Shown here: in pieces, positions 16,764-25,291 of the stretch | How positions within the stretch are numbered: the first letter of the stretch is position 1 | Layout: the number at the start of each line of letters is the position of its first letter | Assembly (NCBI GenBank): GCA_001553355.1 | Contig: KQ960828.1 | Span: 179,611 to 243,610, forward strand | Source: Veillonellaceae bacterium DNF00626 | GTDB taxonomy: Bacteria > Bacillota > Negativicutes > Veillonellales > Dialisteraceae | Direction of reading: 5' to 3' | DNA length: 64,000 nucleotides | Made by a program: the position numbers and the translations under genes | Notes under the pieces: model-generated | Seen by the model: only the letters and a program-made list of their open reading frames with translations | What the model was told of the DNA's origin: nothing | The model's database searches: none

Positions 16764-17213
16764 TTATTCATGAGATATAGCAGCACTCACTACCATATTT
16801 CCCAAATTCTCGCAATTGATTTGTCCTTCTTCATCCGGATAACCATATGCTAATACAGGAGGTGCCGGAAATAAAGCCCCGGCAAAATGAAGTTCATTAT
16901 ACCAAGAGTTAAGCCATGCACCACGACTCCATCCGCAAGATCCAAAAATTCCCATAATTTTACCTTTAAGATACGGTTTTAATTTCTCGCAGAATGGTCT
17001 CATTTGCTCTTCTTCAATTATTTCAATTCCCCATGCAGAACAACCCAATAAAATATAATCATATTCTTTTCCAATAACATTCGGGTCTACGTCAGCCACC
17101 GGCGCTAAAAGGACTTTCCCGCCGGCTTTTTTTGCACCAATAGCTACAGCTTCTGCCATAGCTTCCGTATTTCCCGTAGCAGAAAAATAAATAATCGCTA
17201 CTTTCTTTTCCAT
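16764..17213 (-). CDS. Flavodoxin (second of a tandem pair)
   Basis: A 149-residue FMN-binding electron carrier. The phosphate loop YFSATGNTEAMAE is at about 9-21 and later FMN-contact loops read GCSAWGIE (about 57-64) and GSCGWSRG (about 91-98). It is clearly related to its neighbour at 17275-17703 but diverged. An excellent AAGGAGGTG ribosome site is present. A terminator hairpin sits only a few bases ahead of that site, so this gene may be expressed by readthrough from the upstream flavodoxin or from a promoter hidden in it. Redox partners are unknown. Confidence 0.9.
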   Translation of the reverse strand: MEKKVAIIYFSATGNTEAMAEAVAIGAKKAGGKVLLAPVADVDPNVIGKEYDYILLGCSAWGIEIIEEEQMRPFCEKLKPYLKGKIMGIFGSCGWSRGAWLNSWYNELHFAGALFPAPPVLAYGYPDEEGQINCENLGNMVVSAAISHE

Positions 17214-17228
17214 GAGGCACCTCCTTGC

Positions 17229-17267
17229 AAAAAAAGCGCATCTTACTTATGAGATGCGCCTTTTTTT
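17229..17267 (-). terminator. Terminator placed between two flavodoxin genes
   Basis: Stem GCGCATCT (17236-17243) with AGATGCGC (17252-17259), flanked by A7 and T-rich runs, giving T7 on the minus strand. It begins after the upstream flavodoxin stop and ends only about 4 bases before the ribosome site of the next one. Confidence 0.85.
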
Positions 17268-17274
17268 ATTATCT

Positions 17275-17703
17275 TTAAGCATTAGCTACTGTTTTACCTA
17301 ATTCTTTACATGCTTCCAATGCTTCATCATCCGGATAACTATATGCCTTTACCGGTTCTGCCACTAATTCAACACCGGCATCCTCAAGACGCTTTTTCCA
17401 TGTTAAAATCCAATCGCCTTGATTCCATGCATAAGAACCAAAAATACCAACTACTTTCCCCTTTAACTTTGGAAGTAGTTCTGCAAAGAATGGTTCAAAT
17501 TCATATTCTTCCAATTCTTCATTTCCCATAGCCGGGCAGCCTAACACAATATGATCAAATTCTGCCGTATCGGCTGCATTAGTATCACTTACAAATGTAA
17601 GTGTAGTTTCAGCGCCTGCGCTTTTTGCCCCTTCTTCCACAGCTTGTGCCATGGCTTCTGTATTGCCTGACCCGGACCAATATACAATAGCTACTTTTAC
17701 CAT
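17275..17703 (-). CDS. Flavodoxin (first of a tandem pair)
   Basis: A 142-residue short-chain flavodoxin, replacing ferredoxin in low-potential electron transfer. FMN loops: YWSGSGNTEAMAQ (about 8-20), GCPAMGNEELEE (about 56-67) and GSYAWNQGDW (about 90-99), as in clostridial flavodoxins. The protein is acidic, as usual for the family. The ATG has GGAGG upstream, and a strong promoter lies at 17750-17778. Flavodoxins are often induced when iron is short; no Fur-like palindrome is evident in this promoter. Confidence 0.93.
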   Translation of the reverse strand: MVKVAIVYWSGSGNTEAMAQAVEEGAKSAGAETTLTFVSDTNAADTAEFDHIVLGCPAMGNEELEEYEFEPFFAELLPKLKGKVVGIFGSYAWNQGDWILTWKKRLEDAGVELVAEPVKAYSYPDDEALEACKELGKTVANA

Positions 17704-17749
17704 TATAATTCCTCCTATTATATCTTATAGAAAATATTCCTACATATCT

Positions 17750-17778
17750 ATATTACCCATAGAATCTTAGCTTGTCAA
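17750..17778 (-). promoter_or_regulatory. Promoter of the flavodoxin unit
   Basis: -35 TTGACA (17773-17778), 17-base spacer, -10 TAATAT (17750-17755). The -35 box overlaps the stop codon region of the secreted-protein gene at 17775-18479. Confidence 0.7.
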
Positions 17779-18479
17779 TTTCTGATTATTAAATTCCCGG
17801 AATTCTTGGATATCTCGCAAACAGCTTTCAATCCATTAACTATTACCGGCACAATCTCACGTTTTTTCATCATTTGTTCAATCGTGCCTGTCAAAAATTT
17901 TTGTTCAGCATCAGAATTAATAATTCCCAAATAAACAAAATAATGATCATGACATAAAATCACTTGATAAGCTTCACGATATGTAATATTTTTTCCCTTA
18001 TTAGTTATCGTAAAGCTCCCCATCCAGTAATCATCTTTAGCAGAAATTATATGCCTTAAAGGCGCCTCTCCATTGTAAGTGATAAATTCCTGCTTCAGTC
18101 TATTATTAAAATAGTTCGCGATAATATTCATTCGTTCTTCAGCAGAATCATTTTTATGTGCGATTTCACCGATTTCAAGAAGAAATGGCGTTCCCAATTC
18201 CAAAGAAGCTGCCCAACCATAAGAAAAATCCGGGGGATTTGTATAAGTTAAAAGATAATATGAACCATTTTTTCCAACCCATTTTTTGAAATAATCCCCA
18301 ACACTCTTTCCCGGTTTTAATGAAATAGTAGACGGATTCCCTTTTTCCAAAGTGACATGATCCGGAAGAGTCATCACTCCTATATGTGGTAATTCCCATT
18401 TATTTGTCGCTTCTACATAATTTTTACCTATCAATAAGAAAATTACGCATAAAATCATCATCAATATTTTTTTCGTCAT
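17775..18479 (-). CDS. Secreted protein of unknown function downstream of glnS
   Basis: I do not recognise the family. The 234-residue product has a signal peptide (1-24: basic start, hydrophobic MMILCVIFLLIG, cleavage near VEA). The mature part looks alpha/beta, with YFKKWVGKNGSYYLL around 63-77, a helix-rich AHKNDSAEERMNIIANYF around 107-124, and a final ISKNSGNLIIRN. No lipobox cysteine and no further membrane helix are seen, so it probably ends up in the periplasm. It begins 6 bases after the glnS stop and has only a weak purine-rich site, so it appears to be translated from the glnS mRNA. Confidence 0.6.
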   Translation of the reverse strand: MTKKILMMILCVIFLLIGKNYVEATNKWELPHIGVMTLPDHVTLEKGNPSTISLKPGKSVGDYFKKWVGKNGSYYLLTYTNPPDFSYGWAASLELGTPFLLEIGEIAHKNDSAEERMNIIANYFNNRLKQEFITYNGEAPLRHIISAKDDYWMGSFTITNKGKNITYREAYQVILCHDHYFVYLGIINSDAEQKFLTGTIEQMMKKREIVPVIVNGLKAVCEISKNSGNLIIRN

Positions 18480-18485
18480 GATATT

Positions 18486-20159
18486 TTACTTCTTATTCTG
18501 TAATTTAGCCCAAGTATCACGAAGGCCTACGATTTGATTACATACTAATTTTTCTTTTGTACTATCTTTATCGATAATAAAGTAACCTTTACGCAAAAAC
18601 TGGAAACGATCTCCTACTTGATAATCTTTAATAGCAGCTTCAGCCTTTCCCTCAAAAACTGTAAGTGAATGCGTATTTATTTTTTCCATGAAATCTTTAC
18701 CGTCCTCTGTATCATCCGGAGAAATAAGATAATCATATATTCTAATATCCACATCCACAGCCGTATCTGCAGATACCCAATGAAGGGTACCTTTAACTTT
18801 CCGATCCGCTCCCGGCGTCCCACTACGCGTGTCAAAATCCACGGTACAATGAATTTCCTTAATGCTATCATCATCATTTTTTACCACTTCATCACAACGA
18901 ACAATATATGCCCCTTTAAGCCTTACCTCTTTCCCCGGTGTCATACGGAAAAACTTCTTTACCGGAGTTTCCATAAAATCTTCTCGTTCAATATAAATAT
19001 TTCTACTAAACGTCACCTGACGACTTCCCATAGATTCATCTTCCGGATTATTCTCAATCACTAATTCTTCCGTTTTATTTTCAGGATAATTCGTTAAAAC
19101 TACTTTTATAGGATCAATAACCGTCATAATTCGTGGAACTTTTGCTTTCAAATCTTCTCTGATGCAATATTCCAAAAAAGCAATATCAACTGTATTATCA
19201 GATTTAGCTACTCCAATTAATTCACAAAAATGGCGAAGTGATTCAGGGGTATAGCCACGACGTCTAATACCACAAATAGTAGGCATACGTGGATCATCCC
19301 AGCCGGATACTACACCGGATTCTACCATTTTACGCAATTTCCGTTTACTGGTAATCATGGTAGATACATTTAAACGAGCAAATTCAATTTGTCTCGGTTT
19401 TTCTTTACTTTCAAACGCTTGTAAACACCAATTATATAATGGACGACGTTCTTCAAATTCTAATGTACAGATAGAATGAGTAATTCCTTCTATCGCGTCA
19501 GAAAGCGGATGTGCGAAATCATATAAAGGATAAATGCACCATGTGTCACCTGTCCTATGATGCGTAGCATGAAGTATTCGATAAATGACCGGATCACGCA
19601 TAACTACATTTGGCGCAGCCATATCAATTTTAGCGCGCAAAACCTTTTCTCCGTCTTTATATTTACCTTCTTTCATCTCTTGAAATAGCTTTAAATTTTC
19701 TTCTATACTTCTATTTCGCCAAGGACTTTCTTTCCCGGGATGCGAAAAATCACCACGCGTATTGCGAATTTCTTCACTTGTTTGGTCATCTACATAGGCA
19801 AGCCCTTTTTTTATTAAACGGCACGCACATTCATAAAGTTCCGGAAAATAGTCAGAAGCATAATGCACCGGTTCTTTCCAAGTAAAACCAAGCCAACGAA
19901 TATCCTCCAAAATAGAATTTACATATTCTACATTTTCTTTCGTTGGATTGGTATCATCAAAACGAACATTCGTCGCCCCTTTATATTTCTCGCCTAAACC
20001 AAAGTTAAGACAGATACTTTTTACATGTCCAATGTGTAAATATCCATTAGGCTCCGGCGGAAATCGCGTCAATACTCGATTATTCTCATATACATGATTT
20101 GCTATATCTTTATTGATTTCCGCTTCAATAAAATTAGATGATATTTCTTTTTCTTCCAT
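18486..20159 (-). CDS. glnS: Glutaminyl-tRNA synthetase
   Basis: GlnRS charges tRNA-Gln with glutamine. The 557-residue class I enzyme has the HIGH motif in PPEPNGYLHIGH (34-45), a KMSKS equivalent in MITSKRKL (about 270), and the RRRGYTPESLRHF segment, followed by the two-part anticodon-binding beta-barrel domain. This domain arrangement separates GlnRS from discriminating or non-discriminating GluRS. Most Firmicutes make Gln-tRNA through GatCAB instead, so direct glutaminylation implies an acquired gene. Start ATG with GAGAGG upstream. A secreted protein gene follows after 6 bases, and a terminator of leuS lies upstream. Confidence 0.95.
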   Translation of the reverse strand: MEEKEISSNFIEAEINKDIANHVYENNRVLTRFPPEPNGYLHIGHVKSICLNFGLGEKYKGATNVRFDDTNPTKENVEYVNSILEDIRWLGFTWKEPVHYASDYFPELYECACRLIKKGLAYVDDQTSEEIRNTRGDFSHPGKESPWRNRSIEENLKLFQEMKEGKYKDGEKVLRAKIDMAAPNVVMRDPVIYRILHATHHRTGDTWCIYPLYDFAHPLSDAIEGITHSICTLEFEERRPLYNWCLQAFESKEKPRQIEFARLNVSTMITSKRKLRKMVESGVVSGWDDPRMPTICGIRRRGYTPESLRHFCELIGVAKSDNTVDIAFLEYCIREDLKAKVPRIMTVIDPIKVVLTNYPENKTEELVIENNPEDESMGSRQVTFSRNIYIEREDFMETPVKKFFRMTPGKEVRLKGAYIVRCDEVVKNDDDSIKEIHCTVDFDTRSGTPGADRKVKGTLHWVSADTAVDVDIRIYDYLISPDDTEDGKDFMEKINTHSLTVFEGKAEAAIKDYQVGDRFQFLRKGYFIIDKDSTKEKLVCNQIVGLRDTWAKLQNKK

Positions 20160-20242
20160 GTCAAACCTCTCTATCTATATTTTCTTTACAATGAAATTTT
20201 ATATATTTTATCACAATATAGGTTTTTTATAAAATATTCCGC

Positions 20243-20276
20243 AAAAAAGAGATATCTTCACAAGACATCTCTTTTT
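20243..20276 (-). terminator. Terminator of leuS
   Basis: Stem AGAGATGTC-type arm (20264-20272) with its complement at 20248-20256, one mismatch region in the loop, flanked by A and T runs so that T6 follows on the minus strand. It lies 20 bases after the leuS stop. Confidence 0.7.
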
Positions 20277-20295
20277 ACTTATTAAGGAAATTATT

Positions 20296-22758
20296 TTATC
20301 TAACCACAATATTAACAATTCGCTTCGGGATGACAATACACTTTACAATCGTCTTTCCTTCTACAAATTTTTGAACTCCGGGTAACTGTTTTGCTTTTTC
20401 TTCTAATTCATTATTTTGAAGGGAAACAGACACTTCCATCGTTGCTCTTAATTTTCCATTTACTTGTACAGCGATTTCCACCGTATCAACAACTAAAGCA
20501 CTTGAGTCAACTACCGGCCATGATGCTTCATGTACACTCTTTTCTGAAGCATGTAATGTCTGCCATAATTCTTCTATAATATGCGGTACAAAGGGAGCTA
20601 AAAGAATCAATAAATTACGAAGTACTTCAGTTTTCAGATTAGCATTAATTTCTTTATGCGCTTCTGCAAACTTATACATATCATTAACTAATTCCATAAT
20701 TGCACTAATAGCTGTATTGAATGCAAATTTTCCGTCAAGATCCTCTGTTACTTTAGCTATCGTCTGATGAAGCTTGCGACGAAGCGCGAGCTCATCTTTC
20801 GATAAAGTATTATCATTCAATGCCAACTGATGATATGTTCCAACAATAGACCAGACACGCTTTAAGAATCTATACGAACCTTCTACCCCTCTTTCACTCC
20901 ATTCTAAATCTTTTTCCGGTGGTGCAGCAAAGAGGATAAAGAGACGAGCTGTATCTGCGCCATATTGGCTAACAATTTCTTCCGGACTTACTACATTTCC
21001 TACAGATTTGCTCATTTTCCCGCCATCTTTTAATACCATACCTTGACATAACAAATTTTCAAAAGGTTCCGATGCTGTAACCATGCCCGCATCATGTAAT
21101 ACCTTCGTAAAGAAGCGCGCATATAACAAATGTAAAATGGCATGTTCAATACCACCGATATATTGATCTACCTGCATCCAATAATCACATTTTTCTTTAT
21201 CAAAAGGAATCTTATCATTCTTTGGATCACAATAACGCAGAAAATACCAAGACGAATCAATAAATGTATCCATCGTATCAGTTTCACGCTTTGCATCACC
21301 TCCGCACTTTGGACAGCGGCAATATAAAAACTCTTTATTTGTTTCCAACGGTGATGTAGCATCTGTCACAAAATCTACATCTTCAGGTAATTTAACCGGC
21401 AATTCATCATCTGGAACCAATACCGTTCCACAGGTCGGGCAATAAACCACAGGAATAGGACATCCCCAATATCTTTGGCGCGAAATAAGCCAATCTCTTA
21501 AACGATAATTAACTTTTCCTTCGCCGATACCCATTTTTTCTAATTTCTCAGTGATTTTCTGTCGCGCTTCCGCTGATGTGAGTCCATCAAATTCCCCTGA
21601 ATTGACTAAATAGCCATCCTCGTCATAAGCCTGTTCCATATTATCCAAAACTAAATCATGTTCTTTATTCTGAATAACCATATGAATCGGCAACTTATAT
21701 TTTTTAGCAAATTCCCAGTCACGCTGATCGCCTTCCGGTACAGCCATTACAGCGCCTGTACCATATTCATAAAGAACATAATTTGCAATCCAAATCGGTA
21801 TTCTTTCCCCGGTTAATGGATGAATAGCATAACTTCCGGTCGGCATACCTAACTTCGGAGCATCCTCCGAAGTACGATCCAAATCATTTTGGTTTTTCAT
21901 TTCAAAAATGAAAGCTTCTAATTTATCTTTTTCCGGATTATGCGCAATTAATTTTTCTACCAACGGATGTTCCGGAGCTAATACCATATAAGTGACACCA
22001 TACACTGTATCTACTCGTGTCGTATATACGAAAATTTTTTCATCCATACCTTCTACAGTAAAAGAAAATTGCGTTCCAGTAGAACGGCCAATCCAATTAC
22101 GCTGCATGGTTTTTACACGTTCCGGCCATCCCGGTAATTTATCTAAATCAGCCAATAAACGATCCGCATAATCAGTAATCTTAAAGAACCATTGTGATAA
22201 TCCTTTTTTTATTACCGGTGTTTTACAACGCCAACATTTTCCCTCTTCGACTTGTTCATTGGCTAATACCGTATGACATTTTTCACACCAATTAACTTTA
22301 GCCTCTTTTTTATATGCTAAACCTTTTTCATAAAACATGTTGAATATTTTTTGTGTATGTTTATAATAATCTTCTCTACAAGTCAGTACTTCTCGATTCC
22401 AATCATAGGATAATCCTAATTCCTTTTGCTGCCGTGTCATATTTTCTATATTTGAATATGTCCATTTAGCCGGTGCAATCCCATGTTGAATAGCAGCGTT
22501 TTCTGCAGGCATCCCAAAAGCATCAAATCCCATCGGATGTATAACATTAAATCCTTGCATTTTTTTGAATCGAGCAACTACATCACCAATAGAATAATTG
22601 CGAACATGTCCCATATGAAGATTCCCTGATGGATAGGGAAACATTTCCAAAATGTAATATTTCTTTTTTCCTAAATCAAAATGTGTTTCAAAGGCATTAG
22701 TATCATGCCAAATTTTTTGCCACTTTTTTTCAATATTTTGCGGAATATATTTTTCCAT
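20296..22758 (-). CDS. leuS: Leucyl-tRNA synthetase
   Basis: LeuRS attaches leucine to tRNA-Leu and edits mischarged products. The roughly 820-residue class I enzyme carries [13 protein letters not shown] near 39-51 (HIGH box), an inserted zinc-type segment with [13 protein letters not shown] and CWRCK, the CP1 editing domain with [15 protein letters not shown] and [15 protein letters not shown], and GKMSKSVGN as the KMSKS loop. Length fits the bacterial enzyme. Two ATG codons are adjacent; I prefer 22758, which is 6 bases from AGGGGG, over 22761. A near-perfect promoter lies at 22820-22848. No T-box leader is visible upstream. Confidence 0.96.
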   Translation of the reverse strand: MEKYIPQNIEKKWQKIWHDTNAFETHFDLGKKKYYILEMFPYPSGNLHMGHVRNYSIGDVVARFKKMQGFNVIHPMGFDAFGMPAENAAIQHGIAPAKWTYSNIENMTRQQKELGLSYDWNREVLTCREDYYKHTQKIFNMFYEKGLAYKKEAKVNWCEKCHTVLANEQVEEGKCWRCKTPVIKKGLSQWFFKITDYADRLLADLDKLPGWPERVKTMQRNWIGRSTGTQFSFTVEGMDEKIFVYTTRVDTVYGVTYMVLAPEHPLVEKLIAHNPEKDKLEAFIFEMKNQNDLDRTSEDAPKLGMPTGSYAIHPLTGERIPIWIANYVLYEYGTGAVMAVPEGDQRDWEFAKKYKLPIHMVIQNKEHDLVLDNMEQAYDEDGYLVNSGEFDGLTSAEARQKITEKLEKMGIGEGKVNYRLRDWLISRQRYWGCPIPVVYCPTCGTVLVPDDELPVKLPEDVDFVTDATSPLETNKEFLYCRCPKCGGDAKRETDTMDTFIDSSWYFLRYCDPKNDKIPFDKEKCDYWMQVDQYIGGIEHAILHLLYARFFTKVLHDAGMVTASEPFENLLCQGMVLKDGGKMSKSVGNVVSPEEIVSQYGADTARLFILFAAPPEKDLEWSERGVEGSYRFLKRVWSIVGTYHQLALNDNTLSKDELALRRKLHQTIAKVTEDLDGKFAFNTAISAIMELVNDMYKFAEAHKEINANLKTEVLRNLLILLAPFVPHIIEELWQTLHASEKSVHEASWPVVDSSALVVDTVEIAVQVNGKLRATMEVSVSLQNNELEEKAKQLPGVQKFVEGKTIVKCIVIPKRIVNIVVR

Positions 22759-22819
22759 CATAATCCCCCTACTTTCATGTTCATTTTACATATGTACTCC
22801 AATAAATGATTTATCAAAT

Positions 22820-22848
22820 ATTATAATGTCTAACAATAGGTGAGTCAA
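22820..22848 (-). promoter_or_regulatory. Promoter of leuS
   Basis: -35 TTGACT (22843-22848), 17-base spacer, -10 TATAAT (22820-22825). The leader of about 55 nucleotides is too short for a T-box. Confidence 0.8.
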
Positions 22849-22879
22849 ATTATTCTTTATTTATACGCTGATTTTGCTA

Positions 22880-24265
22880 TTATTTTTTCAATTTTTGCAC
22901 TATGTTATAAGACATCGATTTTTTCTTAATCGGAAGTCTATAATCCCCCAACCAAGAATATTCCAATTGCTGAAACAAATTATCAGATTCAAATCCATAT
23001 CGCCAAAATGCAAGACCGGCTAAATTATATTTCTTTGCCAAACTCATCTTTTCTCTAAGCGATCTTTTTTCTTCAAACCATACTTTCCCCGGATTATTTT
23101 TGTTTTTAAAAATACCTACATACTGCTTATCTTTTTGATTCCACATCGTTACTATTTCATGCTTTTGTAAAAATTCCGGTATATATTTTATTGTTAAAAC
23201 TGCTGATTTTGCCTTTCCTTCCTCTCCACGCCATACACGTGTATATAAAGGCAATCCTAATACTAATTTTTCTTTTGGTACCATAGTTAATAACTTTTGT
23301 ATACTGCTATCCAGCCATGTATAAGAAGAAACCGATCCGGAATAGACGCTTGCTGCATAAGTTTGATCATAACCCATAATAATTTCATAATCCACTATAT
23401 CTGATAACGCTTTTCTATCATAACAAAGACTCCATGTACGGCTATAAGGATTATACACTGTAATATCTACAGAAATAGTTTTATTCAAACGATGAAGAGG
23501 TTCTGTGATCATACGAATAAACTGCGTATAGCAGTCTTTATCAGCAGGATCCATATTTTCAAAATCTATATTCCATCCATCAAGATTATAAACAAGCGCT
23601 GTTGCTGCCATAGCCGCAGACAAATCTTTTACCTTTTTATCATTTTTAACTAATTTCTTTGTCTCATCTATATCAAAATTGTTATGAACCAACGGCATAA
23701 TTTCCATTCCTTGGGATTTCGCATGATATAAATATTCTACTGACACTTTTGAGTTATTTATATCTTGATAAGATCCCCACGTAGGACATAAAACACGTCT
23801 TCCCATCTTATTGGTAAAATAAAATTCATCAGATTGAAATAAACAATCCGGATCCCACATAAAAATAACTTTTCTATTTTTACTTTTTACCTGTTTATCC
23901 GTTTTTGGCTTTATTGTTATTTCTTTATGTTTTTCATTATAGTCATAAGATAAACCTGCTTGCGGTGCAAAAAACGTAAAATTAATATATGTCTTATTTT
24001 TCCATAAAACTGTTGGTATTTGTACCAATTGTTCAGTCATTACATCATCTTTCTGCTTTACTTTTACATATACTTTTCCACTTTTTTCTATTACTTTCCA
24101 TTGATTTCCTTTTTCGAGCCACTTTGGTATAGCATATATATATCCATCACGACTAAACATTCCATCTTCCGTTTTATCATTATTTACATGTATTTTATCC
24201 ATAGCAGTTGCTTTTATACAAAAAAGCAATATCAATACTGCTACTCCTAATATTTTTTTCAACAT
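22880..24265 (-). CDS. Secreted GH18-type glycoside hydrolase with stalk-like N-domain
   Basis: The 461-residue protein has a signal peptide (1-21, cleavage after ATA), a region at about 41-121 resembling the copper-amine-oxidase N-terminal-like domain common in Firmicutes exoproteins (TYINFTFFAPQAGLSYDY then KEITIKP), and a GH18 barrel from about 130. The catalytic strand reads LDGWNIDFEN (228-237), with D234 and catalytic acid E236; the N in the third motif position is normal for the YaaH/spore-germination branch. WRYGFESDN near the end is also GH18-like. Its target may be peptidoglycan or another glycan. It is transcribed away from lgt. Confidence 0.8.
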   Translation of the reverse strand: MLKKILGVAVLILLFCIKATAMDKIHVNNDKTEDGMFSRDGYIYAIPKWLEKGNQWKVIEKSGKVYVKVKQKDDVMTEQLVQIPTVLWKNKTYINFTFFAPQAGLSYDYNEKHKEITIKPKTDKQVKSKNRKVIFMWDPDCLFQSDEFYFTNKMGRRVLCPTWGSYQDINNSKVSVEYLYHAKSQGMEIMPLVHNNFDIDETKKLVKNDKKVKDLSAAMAATALVYNLDGWNIDFENMDPADKDCYTQFIRMITEPLHRLNKTISVDITVYNPYSRTWSLCYDRKALSDIVDYEIIMGYDQTYAASVYSGSVSSYTWLDSSIQKLLTMVPKEKLVLGLPLYTRVWRGEEGKAKSAVLTIKYIPEFLQKHEIVTMWNQKDKQYVGIFKNKNNPGKVWFEEKRSLREKMSLAKKYNLAGLAFWRYGFESDNLFQQLEYSWLGDYRLPIKKKSMSYNIVQKLKK

Positions 24266-24338
24266 GATTTCTCCTTTGTATCAAGTATTGTATAATAAAC
24301 ATAAAACATATTTGTATTATACGTCAGTGAGGACTATT

Positions 24339-25118
24339 ATGCATCAATATCTATTTTTTATCGGCGATTTTCCAATTCGCTTATATGGCATATTTTTTTC
24401 TTTAGGAATTATTTCCGGATGTCTTGTAGGATATTTCTTACTTAAGCAAGAAATGAAAAATTGGGAAACTCATATTCTTGATTTTGGATTAACCATTGCT
24501 TTCACCGGTATTATCGGCGGACGACTTTGGGATGTTTTTTTCTTCGATTGGGCTTATTATCATAATCATTTATGGGAAATTCCGTTTGTTTGGCAAGGCG
24601 GAATGTCTATCCAAGGCGGCGTTATTTTTGCGAGTGTGGCAGGATTAATTTATTTAAAACAACAAAAAATTCCTATATTACCTTTTGCAGATGCCATTAG
24701 TCCTGCCATTATCATAGGACAAGCTATTGGCCGTATAGCCAATTTCATGAATGGCGATGCTTTCGGTCATCCCACCGGCATGAATTTCGGGCTTTTATAT
24801 CCCCATACTACATTAGCTTATCACACCTATGGGGCAGAACCTCTTTGGCCCGCGGAAGTATGGGAATGTCAAGCTGATTTATTAATTTTTGTAGCACTTA
24901 TATTCTATCGCTCCTTTCCACATGCTAAAGGAACTGCCTTTTGTCTCTATATCATGCTATATTCTATCCTTCGTTTTTTCCTTGAATATATTCGTGGAGA
25001 TTATCAGATATTGGCTTTTGGACTTAAAAGTGCTCAAATTACTTCTCTTATTACATTTATCTTCGCTCTTATCTTTTTCTTGTATCTACTTTATCAGGAT
25101 AAAAAATCTACTAAATAA
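24339..25118 (+). CDS. lgt: Prolipoprotein diacylglyceryl transferase
   Basis: Lgt transfers diacylglycerol from phosphatidylglycerol to the lipobox cysteine of prolipoproteins. From the ATG at 24339 (GTGAGGA upstream) the product has 259 residues and seven hydrophobic helices. Family marks: RLYGIFFSLGI (14-24), GGRLWDV (60-66), GRIANFMNGDAFG (131-143, the phosphatidylglycerol-contact Arg at 132) and EYIRGD (216-221). Two unusual features are Gln92 where many Lgt proteins have a functionally important His (GGMSIQGG), and WPAEVWE where HPTQLYE-like is usual. A longer frame starts at 24264 but overlaps the divergent GH18 start. Confidence 0.85.
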   Translation: MHQYLFFIGDFPIRLYGIFFSLGIISGCLVGYFLLKQEMKNWETHILDFGLTIAFTGIIGGRLWDVFFFDWAYYHNHLWEIPFVWQGGMSIQGGVIFASVAGLIYLKQQKIPILPFADAISPAIIIGQAIGRIANFMNGDAFGHPTGMNFGLLYPHTTLAYHTYGAEPLWPAEVWECQADLLIFVALIFYRSFPHAKGTAFCLYIMLYSILRFFLEYIRGDYQILAFGLKSAQITSLITFIFALIFFLYLLYQDKKSTK

Positions 25119-25229
25119 TCATTTTGACTTCAATTTACTTGTAAATTATAAAAATCATACTCACGCTTAAATTGATGCACACTGCAAAACGATTTAACTG
25201 ATTAATAAATTTTAAAATCTACAATAAAT

Positions 25230-25275
25230 AAAACCGATTGTTTTCCCTGTCAAACAAAGGAAGCCAATCGGTTTT
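25230..25275. terminator. Bidirectional terminator between lgt and ychF
   Basis: 11-base-pair stem AAAACCGATTG (25230-25240) with CAATCGGTTTT (25265-25275) and T-rich sequence on both sides. It can end ychF on the minus strand and lgt on the plus strand. Confidence 0.8.
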
Positions 25276-25291
25276 ATCTTTTCTTTTGCTA

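Noticed and set aside
22762..22879. T-box leader before leuS
   Set aside because: The predicted leader is about 55 bases and lacks the T-box core; the promoter alone explains the region.
24266..24338. Promoters in the gh18-lgt divergent gap
   Set aside because: Several TATAAT-like strings are present on both strands, but none is paired with a -35 at 16-18 bases that I could defend.
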